Origin: Hemerocallis citrina
Taxonomy: Eukaryota > Streptophyta > Magnoliopsida > Asparagales > Asphodelaceae
Direction: 5' to 3'
Assembly (NCBI GenBank): GCA_017893485.1
Contig: CM030361.1
Location: 311,074,437-311,138,436 of the forward strand
DNA length: 64,000 nt
The translations under genes were made by a program, and so were the position numbers. This document shows positions 37,335 to 48,526 of the stretch, in pieces. The notes beneath the pieces are model-generated. The model searched no databases. It saw only the letters and a list, made by a program, of their open reading frames with translations, and had not been told where the DNA came from. Position 1 is the stretch's first letter. The number at the start of each line of letters is the position of its first letter.

Positions 37335-38691
37335 CCTCATTTTGTGCGCTATAGTACACTGTTTTCGATCACTTTCATGAGATTTCGTATTTTAGTGTTT
37401 TGCCCTCAATTTGTGAGTTATAGTCCATAGTCTCCGGCCGATTTCGTAAAATTTTGAATTTGACTGTTTTAGCCTCATTTGTGGGCTATAGTCCGCAGTT
37501 TCGACCAATTTCGTGAGATTTTTTATTTCTCTCATTTTGTAGGTTAGTACACTATTTTCGATCACATTCACGAGATTTTTTATTTAACTATTTTGGCCTC
37601 ATTTTTTCGGCACAGTTTGCGACCGTTTTCGTGAAATTTTGTATTTGAATGTTTTAGCCTCATTTGTGGGCTATATAGTTCACAGTTTTCGGCCACTTTC
37701 GTAGGATTTTTTATTTCCCTCATTTTGTGGGTTATATACTGTTTTCGATCACTTTCATGAGATTTCTTATTTTACTGTTTCGACCTCATTTTGTCGGTTA
37801 TAGTCCACAGTTTCAGGTCGTTTTCGTGAAATTTTGTATTTGACTATTTTAGCCTCATTTGTGGGCTATAGTCCACAGTTTTCAGCCACTTTCGTGAGAT
37901 TTTTTATTTCCCTAATTTTGTGGGTTATAGTACACTGTTTTCGATCGCTTTCACGAGATTTCGTATTTTACCGTTTTGGCCTCATTTTGGGGGTTAGATT
38001 CCATAGTTTCTGAACGTTTTCCAGAAATTTTGTATTTGACTGTTTTAGCCTCATTTGGGGGACTATAGTCCACAGTTTTTGGCCACTTTCGTAGGATTTC
38101 TTATTTCCCTCATTTTGTGTACACTGTTTTCGATCACTTTCACGAGATTTCGAATTTACTGTTTTTGCCTCATTTTGTGAGTTATAGTGCACAGTTTCCG
38201 ACTGTTTTTGTGAAATTTTGTCTTTGACTGTTTTTTCCTCAATTGTGAGCTATAGTCCATAGTTTTCGCCCACTTTCGTGAGATTTTTAATTTTCCCTCA
38301 TTTTGAGGGCTATACCCCGTAGTTTTCGGCCACTTTCATGAGATTTTTTATTTCCCTCGTTTTGTGGGCTATAATACATTGTATTCGATCACTTTCAGGA
38401 AATTTTGTATTTTACTGTTTTGGCCTCATTTTGGGATTATAGTCCACAGTTTTTGTACATTTTCGTGAAATTTAATATTTGAATGGTTTAACCTCATTTG
38501 TGGGTCCACAGTTTTCGTTCACTTTCGTGAGATTTTCTATTTTTCGCATTTCGTGGGCTATAGTACATTGTTTTCGGTCACTTTCTTGAGATTTCATATT
38601 TTACTGTTTTGGCCTCATTTTGTAGGTTATAGCCCACAATTTCCAGTCGTTTTCGTGAAATTTTGTATTGGAATGTTTTATCCTCATTTGT

Positions 38692-38891
38692 TAGCATCAA
38701 TTTCATGGTGGGTCTATCCAGATGGCTGAAGGACAATAGTTCAACTTGGTAGAAGACCAGTTTTTTGAGAATATCTCTCGAGGAACTGGAGATGGTTCGG
38801 GAAAATGTCTCGTGAACTATTAATGTTTGTATTTTGTTTTCCTCTCCACTAGCAGTGTTCTGAGGATGGAACGATTCTAAGGAGGGAGTGG
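38692..38891 (+). mobile_element. 3' internal remnant of a chromovirus-like Ty3/gypsy element, with polypurine tract
   Basis: About 200 bp of non-satellite DNA directly before an LTR start. It ends in the polypurine tract AAGGAGGGAGTGG (38879-38891), the plus-strand primer of LTR elements. I cannot assign coding sequence with confidence; a short open frame ends at a TAA near 38820. All of gag and pol and the 5' LTR are missing. The left junction with the satellite is not clean, which points to truncation or deletion. Confidence 0.7.
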
Positions 38892-39194
38892 TGTAATACT
38901 CCGCAAAAATAGCATATGGCTATTTTGCATCGTAATTTGTGCGCAATTGAGAATTGCACGCGATTATGTATTTTTCTAATAACAATTGATTGTTATTGAG
39001 AAATATCAGAGATATTGTCTACTTTATTTTATAATTTTGTAGGATTATTACGAGGTAGTTTTAATGTATTTTTGTATTGTTGGTATTGTTAAAGTAGAGA
39101 TTTGGAACTTATTTAAAATATATTCGAGACTTGGGGACTTATAGGTAATATTCCCCTATATTAATTATCTATCTATTTATTTATTTATTTCTTT

Positions 39195-39202
39195 TATAAA
39201 AA
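39195..39202 (+). promoter_or_regulatory. TATA box in the long LTR
   Basis: TATAAAAA, 303 bp after the LTR start, followed by a CCCCACCCC and CTTCTCCTT pyrimidine-rich leader. The layout matches the minus-strand LTR at 44185-47979, whose TATA box is also 303 bp from its LTR start. Confidence 0.6.
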
Positions 39203-39299
39203 CCCCACCCCACCCCTTCTCCTTCCTTCTCCTTCTATCTTTCTCTTGTTTCCTTCCCACCCGAAAGAAACCCCAGCCGAACCCATCGGCTCTCTCTCT

Positions 39300-42200
39300 C
39301 CCCGCTCAAATCCCCTCCATTTCTCCATCGTTTTCAAATTAAATTGAGGGATAGGCTAATTGAAGGGTTCTCTACATCGTTGTAGCATCGGATTTTCGAA
39401 AGAATTTCGGGAAGGTAAACCCTAGATTATATTATTGTATGAAATTTAGTGTGGTTAATTTGTTTTGAGTAGGAGTATTATGGTAGGAAGATTAGGAGAT
39501 ATTGGGAAGGGTAGATGCGAGAAATTAGCAAGTTGTTAGAGAATTTGTAAGTTATTAATAAATTAGGGTTTTGGGTTTGTAAAAGAGAACTATGTGTGTA
39601 TGAATTAATTCTCGTATAGTAGTGAAAAGTATAGTTGGGCCATAAGAAAATTTAGGAGGAGTCCTAGTAATTATTTCGGGATAAAAATTTCATAGGCATT
39701 AGATTATTACGTGCATCGCACGTGTGTATCCCAGGCGTTCAATAAATGCTTGTGTGATATTTGGAATAGTGTTATTAGCTTTTGTGATTGGTTTGAATGA
39801 TTTGAGTTTTAATTGCTTTGTAATTTGATGATAGGATATACTAGCGACTTTGGATGCGTGCTGGCGCTTCGAGTCTTCGCGGGATATTTTGTGAGTATGA
39901 TCTCTTTTATCCTATGTACATGGTGTGTTATGAAGATTTTAAATGACGATTTGCTGTGTATTTCCGATTTCGTATCCTAGTATAGCATGGGTGTTTTAAG
40001 CTAAGGATTTCTGTGGACACTCTTGTATGTGTCCACAACTATAGTTTAAATTTCATAAATTGTCGAGGTCGGTTCATACCTCAAAATTTGGACAGGGCAG
40101 CTGGTCTGAAAGGGCAGAGCTGAAGCCGATTGCTTTTGGACTGAAGTCCAAAAGGTCATAACCAATTGTATATGTATGTTCTTGCTATGAACTTTTGAGA
40201 GTAGCTTTTGGTATGAGTTTATTTGATGATTCTCAAGTTTTAGAAATTCTAGAGTTTGTTTGCTAAAGGGTAGTAAACGCTTTGCTAAAAGTGTGACTGA
40301 ATTTGTGTGCTATACTTGAAGAGTCGTAGCTCATTATGTGAGATGAAACTAAATGTGAATTTTGGACACAATGAAATGGTATATGTGTAGATAGAGAATC
40401 TCAAATTTCATGAGCATTGGACTCAAGGTTGATTTATTATTGAATTTCAAAGTGGGCTATGTTCAGCCTAGTATAAGTTGACTAGTTGGTGAAGATGAGA
40501 GATTGGGAACTATTGTTAAGAGTTTGGGAGATTGACCAACTTGAGAGTCGTAGTAGGCAGTCATAGCTTCCTAACCCAATTGGAATTTTGTAATTCCAGT
40601 TTATAGGTTGAGAATTATGATTTTCCAAAGATGGAACGGATCCAGTCTTAGTTAAGGTATTATTGGCTAAGTAAACCAGTTTCTCCCTATTTGTACACCT
40701 GATGAAACTTGCGTTTTTGAGAACTCAAATGATCTGAAAGAGGTGTTCGACGAGGAAGCTGAAGTAGAAACTCCCACCTTCCCATAGGACCCGGAATCAA
40801 GAATCTCCGATGAGTGAGCAACTTGTATGATAGCAGAAAGGTGCAGCGAGTGCAAGAAGAATGTACTATTGAGATTATATGAAGTTTTATAGTATCAAGA
40901 GGATTGAATTCGAGGAAAGGGTTAGTTGGAGAGTTGTAGCCAAGGGCCTTATCTTCCAGAATGGGTAGTATCAAGCAATTCCATATTTTGTGTGTTGAAA
41001 GTTATGGACGTTGCAAGATAGCAACCTGTTGTTTAGACCAAACTTCAAGTTTAAGTTGACTCGGGGACTTGAGTTCCTAAATATTTGAGGGAGTCGCCCA
41101 CTAGGGGATTGCTGTGGATCTCCCTACCCTTCTAGAAGTTTGATTGTGTTGAATTCTGATGAGCGTTGCTTTGGTCACAGCTACTACTATTTCTTGAATC
41201 ATTTCATCGGGTAATTGATGAGGAACCCTCGACGTGGGGGGATCATGAGCTATCAGGTTTTAATGATGTTTTAGCATTTTCATTTGGGAACTTGGATAAG
41301 TTCTTGTGCTTAATACTCATGGTGGACATGAGTGAGTTGGGATATAGCTCTGGTCGATTGTGTCTGGTGTCTCAATGCCTGAGTCCGTCGATGGTCAGGA
41401 ATTGATGGTTATGTGTGTGCTTACCTTCATTTGAAGTGTATTGCATCCTTGGGGTGCCGTTGGACCACTCACTGAGGGTCACGGGCCGGGATTATTTGGT
41501 CGCTGACCTGTGAAGGTATTGGGAATCAGTGGAGGTGATTCCTCTGATGATTATTGTTTGACAGACCGGACAGACTCGACATGGTTGATCGACACCGAGT
41601 GTCATTGAGTAACAACTTGTTTCAGTGAACTGCATTGATTAGGTTTTCTTTTATTGTTTCGCTTGAAGACCGAATTGGTGTTAGGGGTGATTCCCTATAA
41701 TCCAACTCATTCTGGGAGTTAGCACTAGGTGGTGATACTATGGGGTTGTCTCTTCCTATCATTAGGGATACATGCTGCGGTGCGTATCTTGCACTGTTGA
41801 TTCCGGAGGTGCCGTGGTGAGGCCGGGATGGGATCCGGACACATGCTGGTGGACACGAACGGGTCGTATGGGATGTGGTCCTGTGAAATACGGTGCCATT
41901 ATGCTGCGAGTATATCTGTAAGTTCGTCACAGCTTTCTAGGAGGGTCTGATGCAATGATTACTGGTGACAATGGGGTAGCGCCCCGAAGTATTTTTGTTA
42001 TTTATCTCCTTAACCATGTCATACTATCAGGAACAGGAAGTAGACCAAATTAGAATGCATTGCATAGCGAGGGTTCAAATCCCTGAACTGGAGAAACGGC
42101 TTGATCTAGGCCACATGTAGTATGGGATGCATGTGTGTCTAGAGTCTTACTGATATTAGATTAAGTGCATTTGTTCAATACTCTGTATTGTTGCATTAGA

Positions 42201-43130
42201 CTCAGGTCATGGCATACACGAACACTAGGAAATCAGGATACACGTTTATTTTCCATTCAAGATGAATTATGAGTGTGAAAGTGATATATTGTGAGACGTG
42301 ATGATATATGTTGTAAGAAATGAATGAATGCGATGTTATGTGATATGAGATTGGGAAAGAATATAAGTTGTGAGTCTGTAATTACAAATGAATGGTAAAT
42401 GAGGTGCAGTTTATGTGAAAGTAGAGTCATTTGTGAATGTAAAGCTTTATGGGAAAATAAAGCTATAGGAATATTGCATAAGGCGTAAAGTGATGGGCCT
42501 TAAGCGACTAATTTGGAAATGATTTCCAAACTAAAGATAAGTATGTTGTGAGCGGGTATGGATATGCATACAGAAAATGACTTAGAGAGTATTTGATGTG
42601 AAATCCCATTTATGATGTTTACATGTTCAGATTTCAGGTAAGATTTGTTTAATCTTGGTATTCGTAAATTCGTTCTGTTTTTACTTATAAAGTTTAATTT
42701 ATTTGTTTAATTAGTAAATTATACTCACACCAGAAATGGCTAACCCCTTAGTGTTTGGGGGGTTAGGGAGTCCCTGGACTACCCTAGGTTCCCTACTGTT
42801 ACAGGTCCTCAGCAGTACAGAGGTGAGATGTAGATTTATGGTTCTGTGGAGTGGAGCTTCATTTTACAATAGTTGTTTAAAGTTTATTTATGTGAATAGT
42901 GAAATATATGATTTAAATTGTATTTTTGATATATAAGTATGTGGATGATGATGATGAGTATAGTGTGGAGTGGCATGTTATGTTGTTGACCCGTACCCAT
43001 CTCGTTGTGGAGTACCGGGCCCTGTGATATGTTTTATAAGTTGTTTTCTAAAAACCTTACTACGTTTTCAAAGAAATTTATGGTTTTTATTTGATATTTG
43101 ATATTCTATTATGAGTTTGGCCCCTAGAGC
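39300..43130. other. LTR interior without recognisable genes
   Basis: Long R/U5-like sequence of mixed composition. Several minus-strand frames of 62-102 codons and plus-strand frames of 66-79 codons occur, but none has a domain or a plausible neighbour. I see no transcription unit here apart from the LTR itself. Confidence 0.6.
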
Positions 43131-43158
43131 ATATATATATATATATATATATATATAT
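43131..43158. repeat. TA microsatellite, left of the MITE
   Basis: 28 bp of pure AT dinucleotide ending directly at the MITE terminus GGGTAAAAGGG. The TA-rich context hides the exact target duplication. Confidence 0.95.
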
Positions 43159-43326
43159 GGGTAAAAGGGATATGAGCAACTTGCTCATTTAGTAAATGAG
43201 CAATTGATTATGTGGTATGCATGTGATAAATTGGACAACTAACCCTTTAAGGATTTTCCAATCACATGTTTGCCACATCATCAATTGCTCATTTACTAAA
43301 TGAGCAAGTTGCTCATACCCCTTTTT

Positions 43327-43329
<3 letters not shown>
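43159..43329. mobile_element. 171-bp MITE with 57-bp terminal inverted repeats
   Basis: The first 57 bp and the reverse complement of the last 57 bp agree at 54 positions by hand comparison. The ends are GGGTAAAAGGGATATGAGC and the complement of GGGAAAAAGGGGTATGAGC. The arms contain smaller palindromes, GAGCAACTTGCTC and CTCATTTAGTAAATGAG. Only about 57 bp separate the arms and there is no coding capacity. It sits between two TA tracts, so the duplication could be TA, TAT or similar. GGG ends with a TA-rich target could suit PIF/Harbinger or Tc1/mariner derivatives; I leave the superfamily open. Confidence 0.88.

Positions 43330-43391
<62 letters not shown>
43330..43391. repeat. TA microsatellite, right of the MITE
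   Basis: About 60 bp of uninterrupted TA dinucleotide. Together with the left tract it suggests the MITE landed in an existing TA repeat, which may have expanded since. Confidence 0.95.
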
Positions 43392-43392
<1 letters not shown>

Positions 43393-43779
43393 CCTGCGTG
43401 ATTCTGCTCATTTTGGCCTAGGGAGCACATGATATTATTGCCTGTGATGTGAGCTACGAAATTTAGAGCAGAATTTCGTAAGCTTTTTGCGTTTCGGGGC
43501 AGAAATTTCAGGGAAAACTCTGCCCAAATTTTCTTTGAAATGTAACTATCTTAGTTTATGTTTAAAGTGATATAGAAATTGAAAGAATTGAGTTTGGAGT
43601 CAAAAGGGGGACGTTACAGTTGATACGATAAATTGATATTCGTAATTATTAATGTGTTAACTCTGATGGCAATAAAAGTGTTTTAAATTTTCGTGCTATT
43701 TACTGTGTTGAGATGCATTTGAAGGCAAAGATTCTGGTTGTGTCACGGATATCCGATGACAGGGATTCGTGGCGTTACA

Positions 43780-44170
43780 CTATAGTACACTGTTCTTGAT
43801 CACTTTCTTGAGATTTCGTATTGTACTGTTTTGGCCTCATTTGTTGGTTATAGTCCAGAGTTTCCGGTTGTTTTCGTGAACTTTTGTATTCGATTGTTTT
43901 AGCCTCATTATTGGGCTATAGTCCGCAGTTTTCGGCCACTTTCACGAGATATTTTATTTCCCTCATTTTGTAGGCTATAATACACTGTTTTTGATCACTT
44001 TCAAGAGATTTCGTATTTTACTATTTTGGCCACATTTTGTGGGTTATTTCCACAGTTTCCGGTCATTTTTGTGAAATTTTGTATTTGAATGTTTTAGCCC
44101 CAGCTGTGGGCTATAGTCCCCAGTTTTCGGCCACTTTCGTGAGATTTTTTACTTCCCTCATTTTGTGGGC
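43780..44170 (+). repeat. Satellite array block 3 (between two LTRs)
   Basis: 391 bp, about two satellite units in the usual orientation. It begins CTATAGTACACTG directly after the long LTR and ends TTTTGTGGGC before the next element. Both ends fall in the same part of subunit C. Confidence 0.95.
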
Positions 44171-44184
44171 ACCACTAAAAACCT
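44171..44184. other. 14-bp filler between satellite and reverse LTR
   Basis: ACCACTAAAAACCT is neither satellite nor a clear part of the LTR, whose terminal TGTCACGCCC begins at 44185. It could be a repair filler, or a few LTR-adjacent bases kept after deletion. Confidence 0.45.
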
Positions 44185-44809
44185 TGTCACGCCCTGCTTC
44201 CCAAAAACATGGAATACGAGCGCGTGACAAAGCCCAGCAAATGATTTTAACATCATCCATAAGCTGTAGGATCGACTCAACATCATAACAAGAATATAAC
44301 AAGATATATATATATATATATACAACCAAATATGCATGAATAATTTATTAAGCAACAGAAAACAATTTAAACAAATAATAATATTCAAATAGTTCTCATG
44401 TCTGAATCAAGTTAAAACTCGGGAACATCAGCCCATTACAAGTCTTTAACAGAAAGAATAAATAATCCAAGAAAAGCAAATATTCTAAACAAGTCTTTTC
44501 TCCACTTGCTGGCTAAAATCTCTGCTCACCAATTCCAGCAGGTAGCTCGTCGCCAAAGTCTGCTTAATAAATATAAAAGGGAGAAAACAGAAAAAACAAG
44601 AGAAAATACCCTTAGTGCAAGTTAGGGCCACAAATAGTAAAAAAGAGTACAAGTAATGTGGGACAAGAATTGAAATCAAGAATTTAACAGGGATACAACA
44701 AGTAGTGGAAATCCAAGAACTAGCTAGCAAGGAGGACAACTCAAGTGAATAGGCTGGATAACAAATACTAATGGCGAAACAAGTAACAAGTGAACCTGTA
44801 TGGGTATCT

Positions 44810-45380
44810 AACCTCAAGTGACTGGCATCAAGTGCAAGTGTCAGGTAACAAGTCTCAAGTCTAGGGTCAAGTTGTCAGGTCTCAAGTATCAAGTTATAAA
44901 TGTCAAGTGTTATTATTCAAGTATCAAGTCTCATGTAACAAGTCATCAAGCTTCAAGTAAACATGTATCAAGTTCAAGTTTCATGTTTCATGCCTCACGT
45001 ATCATGTTCATGTATCATATCATCAAGTATTGAGTAAACATGTATCGAGTTCAAGTTTCATGTTCAAGTCTGGTGGTGATTACTATCTAGGTAGCACTTC
45101 ATGCATCCATTCTTTTACTACATGGTTGCTATAGTCAAATCAGTTACGTTTAGACCTAGTAATGGAGTCTATAGGGCGGCGTACTCAGGTATCAAGTATC
45201 AAATATCAAGCAGGCACGGTTCATGAATACGAATTTAAATAACAGGTTCACGAAACGAATTCGTGAATACTAACAGATTCAAGGACCACACAGTGGGTCC
45301 ATGAATACAACAGGTTCATGAGCCAAGTAACTGGCTCCATGAATACATCAAGTGCAACAGGTTCATGAGCCGAGTACTAG
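44810..45380. repeat. Degenerate CAAGT/CATGT repeat field inside the LTR
   Basis: TCAAGT, CAAGTATCAAG and CATGTATC motifs recur at irregular short spacing. Further right come repeated GGTTCATGAG and CATGAATAC forms. No coding sense; probably slippage-driven growth within the LTR. Confidence 0.6.
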
Positions 45381-47668
45381 GAAACATGGGCCCCCTTCTG
45401 AGTACACTTACCTATATTGTCCACTATTATGGTCTTTCCCTTAAACCCCGACTTGTTACTTTTTATTATTTTCTTATCAAGCAAGCATACATATGTGCGA
45501 AACGAGTCAAGAAATCAGGGTCATGTACATGGAACAAGTTTAGGGTAATTATTTGGCATAATCGAGGGTCCACATGAATAAAAGTAACACGAACAACGAG
45601 AATCCCAAATCTGGACAGCACGACGTTGCTGTACCAAAACTGTGATTGCCGTTGCTAAAAAATAGCAAAAGTGGATCCGTCAGGAGATCTAGAAACTAGA
45701 CTCCTGCCTGGTTCCAACGCATATAATTAAGGTACAAGAAAATGGTGGGAACACGTGTCAAAATAGCAAACTATACTGCTTCTATGCTCATCCAGGATTT
45801 GTGAATCTAAGTTTAAACATGTGAAACAGGGTTGAAATATTGTAAATTAATTCTAAAAAAATTTGGGAAGGTTCTCTAGGGTGTCCAGCAACAGCATGTA
45901 AAATTTCAAGTCAAACGCTTACTGCTAACATAGTTAAATTAATTCGCAAACTAAAGGTGTACAGCAGTTTTGCGAATTAGCGTCTACCGACACAGTTGCA
46001 GTAAAACTGCGATAAATCCTAGACCGCAACTCGGAATTCAAAAATTCCGGAGGATATCGACATCTAGACATCTAGATATACATTTACTGTTCAGGGCTCG
46101 GGTTCAGATTCTGATGTTAAATGGATCAAAACAGCATAATAAGATCCAGGACAGCAACATGTGGGAATATCTTACTAGTATAGGTTACGTGAAAATTGGT
46201 TATTAGGTGTCTAGGTTAATGTGTGATATAAATATGGGGTAATGGTTATGAAAATAGCAAGTAATGTTTATTTTTCAACTCTAGTGTGTGCAAGTTCGTC
46301 ACATACAAGATATAACATATGTCTACAAATCTAGGGTTCCTTAATTTCATGTGTTCAAGTGTTCAGGAGATAAAATGAGTCCAAGTAGTTGTAATATAAT
46401 ACAATGAATTTATTGTGACTCTTAAGATTATGAAATTGAGGAGGTTTAATATTTGATCAACAACGACAGTCAAAGAGGAGTCACAATTTCTAACTATTTG
46501 TAGTATTTTCAAGGAATGCTTGTACTAGAACAAAAATGTGTACAAGAGGAATACTTGCATTGATTGACAACGATTAGATCCGTTAATTGAAGAAAGCGGG
46601 ATCGAAAAACTCCGGGCGAAATCTCCCAAAAGCACATGTGAAGCACGTGCAAGAAATCAACAGTAGCGCGAATTTTTCCCACACCAGATCCGCCCGAACA
46701 GCAAACAGCAATTTGGATTCACTGCGCCAAAACAGCAAAACACCAAACGCAGCCAATCAGAATTCTCCTATGCAACGGATCGGGGCCAGAACAGGAAGCA
46801 GCGATCGGGATCCGGTGTGGCAAAACACAGGACAACAATCAGATCGGCTTGAGTTGCACGGATCTTGAAGCGATCCAAGGATTGAGATTCAATCCCGCCC
46901 AACTGCCTTCTTCTTCTTCCTTCTTGATCGACAGAGAGCGAGGGAGAGCTCTACGGCGGCAGGGTCTTTGACGTGGCGACGCGATGGCATGGCTGTGACA
47001 ACCACGGAGAGGCGGCGACGACCGTGGCGGCACGACGTCGAGGAGCGATGCAGTGATGGGGATTTGCCGTTGCTTTGTTCGTGGGTTCGAAACAGGGGAA
47101 AAGTTTGGGAATGGGATCTGCGGTGGTTTGGGAGTGTTGGCAATGCGAACGGAGGTCGGAGAGGTGGTCAAGGGGATGAGGAGATTGGCGATGGCAATGG
47201 CGATGGGTAGTGGGTTGAAGACAGAGTGGGTTCGGAGTTTGGGTAATGGCGATGGAGTGGGGTTCGGGGTCCCGATGGAGGAAGATGGCGATGGATTCGA
47301 GGGTGGTGGTGATGATGGTGGTCGGAGTGGGAAGGGGATGACAATGGGAGTGGTGACTGGCGAGGCGAATGGAGGATGAGAGGGTGAGGGCGATGGGCAA
47401 TGGTGTCGAGGGAGACGATGGCTCGGGAGTTGGTTCGATGGGTCGGAAGTAAGGCGGCGAAGACGATGGAGGCCAGGGTGGCGATGGTGGAGGCAAGAGC
47501 GATCGGAGATGGAGAGGAGAGGGAGGCGATGCGAGGAAGGAGGTGACGGGGATTTGGATCTGGACGATGGAGCGGAGGAAGAAGATGGAGAAGGAAGGAG
47601 AGCGGCGGGTTGTTAGGGGGTTGCACAGTAACGGGGTAGGGGTTAGGGTTAGGGTGAGGAGGTTAAGG

Positions 47669-47676
47669 TTTATATA
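47669..47676 (-). promoter_or_regulatory. TATA box of the reverse LTR
   Basis: On the minus strand TATATAAA, 303 bp from the LTR start at 47979, followed by a C-rich leader. The position equals that in the long LTR of the neighbouring element. Confidence 0.6.
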
Positions 47677-47979
47677 GTTAGGGTTTCGGGTTATAGGGTA
47701 TTAGAGTATCCGGTTTAAGGGGGATCCAACTAGGGAATTAGTCAAAATTCACTAATAATGGGGATAATTAGATAGATGAGAAGAAACAGCCCATTCTTCA
47801 TGAAGAACGACACAAAAAAGCACATACAATTGAATTAGACAAAGGCACAAAAAATTTGAGTCGAAACAAATTAATGATTTTATTCGAATGGAAACAAAAT
47901 ATAGGATCTCAAATTGATAAAAGAGTACAATTAGGCAAAATACGGTATAAAAATACAGACACGGAAAATAGGAGTTACA

Positions 47980-48526
47980 AATCCTACCCACCTTACACAA
48001 AAATTTCGTCCTCGAAATTTGCTTAGGCTGTGCATAGGATAGGGCTAAGCAACTGGGGGGTAACAAGGCCGAGAATTAAAGGGGAAGGAACAAGTAGTGG
48101 CAATACCAAAAGAATAAGAAAGTGGATAACACTGAGGTCAAATGGAATGCATGAAAGAAAAATAAGCAGTATCAAGAGGAAGGAAACAACACACGATAAC
48201 AAAGCAAGGTAGAGAATAGGTATAACTGGAATCAAAGAGAGAAACGACAGGGAAGAATTGAATCAAATAATGAATGAGTGCATGATGGCAAAATGGAATG
48301 CAAGACGAAGTAACCGGCATCAAAATGAAGAAGAAACAACCCTAGACTTGCAAGATAACAAGGCAAGGAGATGAAGGAATAGAAAGAGCTGGAATTGAAG
48401 ATAGGATGGACAAGGAAGAGGTGAATCAAGTAATGAGTCAACGGATGAAAACAAATGCAAGAGATAAGGGACAGCATTTGATCACTATCATGAGTCAACG
48501 GATGAAAACAAATGCAAGAGATAAGG
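47980..48526 (-). mobile_element. 3' internal remnant of the reverse chromovirus-like element
   Basis: On the minus strand this precedes the LTR. The plus-strand text CGTCCTCGAAATTTGC (48009) reads in reverse as GCAAATTTCGAGGACG, a familiar motif just before chromovirus polypurine tracts. The tract itself reads AAGGTGGGTAGGA on the minus strand, next to the LTR. Farther in, a roughly 155-bp tandem duplication is visible: AATGGAATGCA starts at 48138 and 48293, with similar following text. Minus-strand frames of 70 and 99 codons (48023-48235, 48232-48531) have no recognised domain. The rest of the element is missing. Confidence 0.75.

Larger units (their letters stand above)
17989..38691 (+). 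repeat. Satellite array block 2
   Basis: The same 196-bp trimeric satellite in the same orientation as block 1. It starts with the right AGTAC of the Gypsy insertion and ends where TCATTTGTTAGC departs from the satellite consensus near 38691. No gene is supported on either strand; frames up to 126 codons (29496-29876) are repeat by-products. It contains a long stretch (about 23.17-30.9 kb) that parallels the start of the window, and a 1.5-kb tandem duplication at 34.3-37.3 kb. Confidence 0.97.
38892..43779 (+). mobile_element. Very long 3' LTR of a chromovirus-like Ty3/gypsy element
   Basis: It starts TGTAATACTCC right after a polypurine tract and ends GGCGTTACA at 43779, where satellite resumes. 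The terminal TGTAA/TTACA inverted pair fits an LTR. A second plausible end, GGGGGACGTTACA, lies at 43618. Length is 4888 or 4727 bp, large even for Tekay/Del-type LTRs. A TATA box about 303 bp in is followed by a CT-rich leader. No frame in it (longest 102 codons, minus strand, 41622-41930) shows a known domain. Lineage is inferred from terminal sequences and LTR size. It contains a MITE and two TA microsatellites. Confidence 0.75.
44185..47979 (-). mobile_element. Chromovirus-like Ty3/gypsy 3' LTR, reverse orientation
   Basis: Read on the minus strand it starts TGTAACTCC at 47979 and ends GGGCGTGACA at 44185, giving TG...CA termini and a length of 3795 bp. A TATA box lies 303 bp in. A CT-rich, Pro/Ser-coding leader follows; the minus-strand frames of 152 and 181 codons at 47168-47626 and 46951-47496 overlap each other and have no known domain. 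Near 44810-45380 there is a degenerate CAAGT repeat field. The terminal sequences and layout resemble the long LTR at 38892-43779, so the two may belong to one lineage, but they are not obvious copies of each other. Confidence 0.78.

Noticed and set aside
40687..41930. Minus-strand frames of 95 and 102 codons in the long LTR
   Set aside because: No domain, no supporting signals, and located within LTR sequence.
46951..47626. Minus-strand frames of 181 and 152 codons rich in Pro and Ser
   Set aside because: They overlap in different frames within the CT-rich LTR leader and have no domain. Base composition explains them.
47635..47665. GGGTTAGGGTTAGGG resembling telomere repeat
   Set aside because: Only about two copies, of a TTAGGG rather than the plant TTTAGGG form, inside the leader of an LTR. 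Not a telomere or an interstitial telomeric array.
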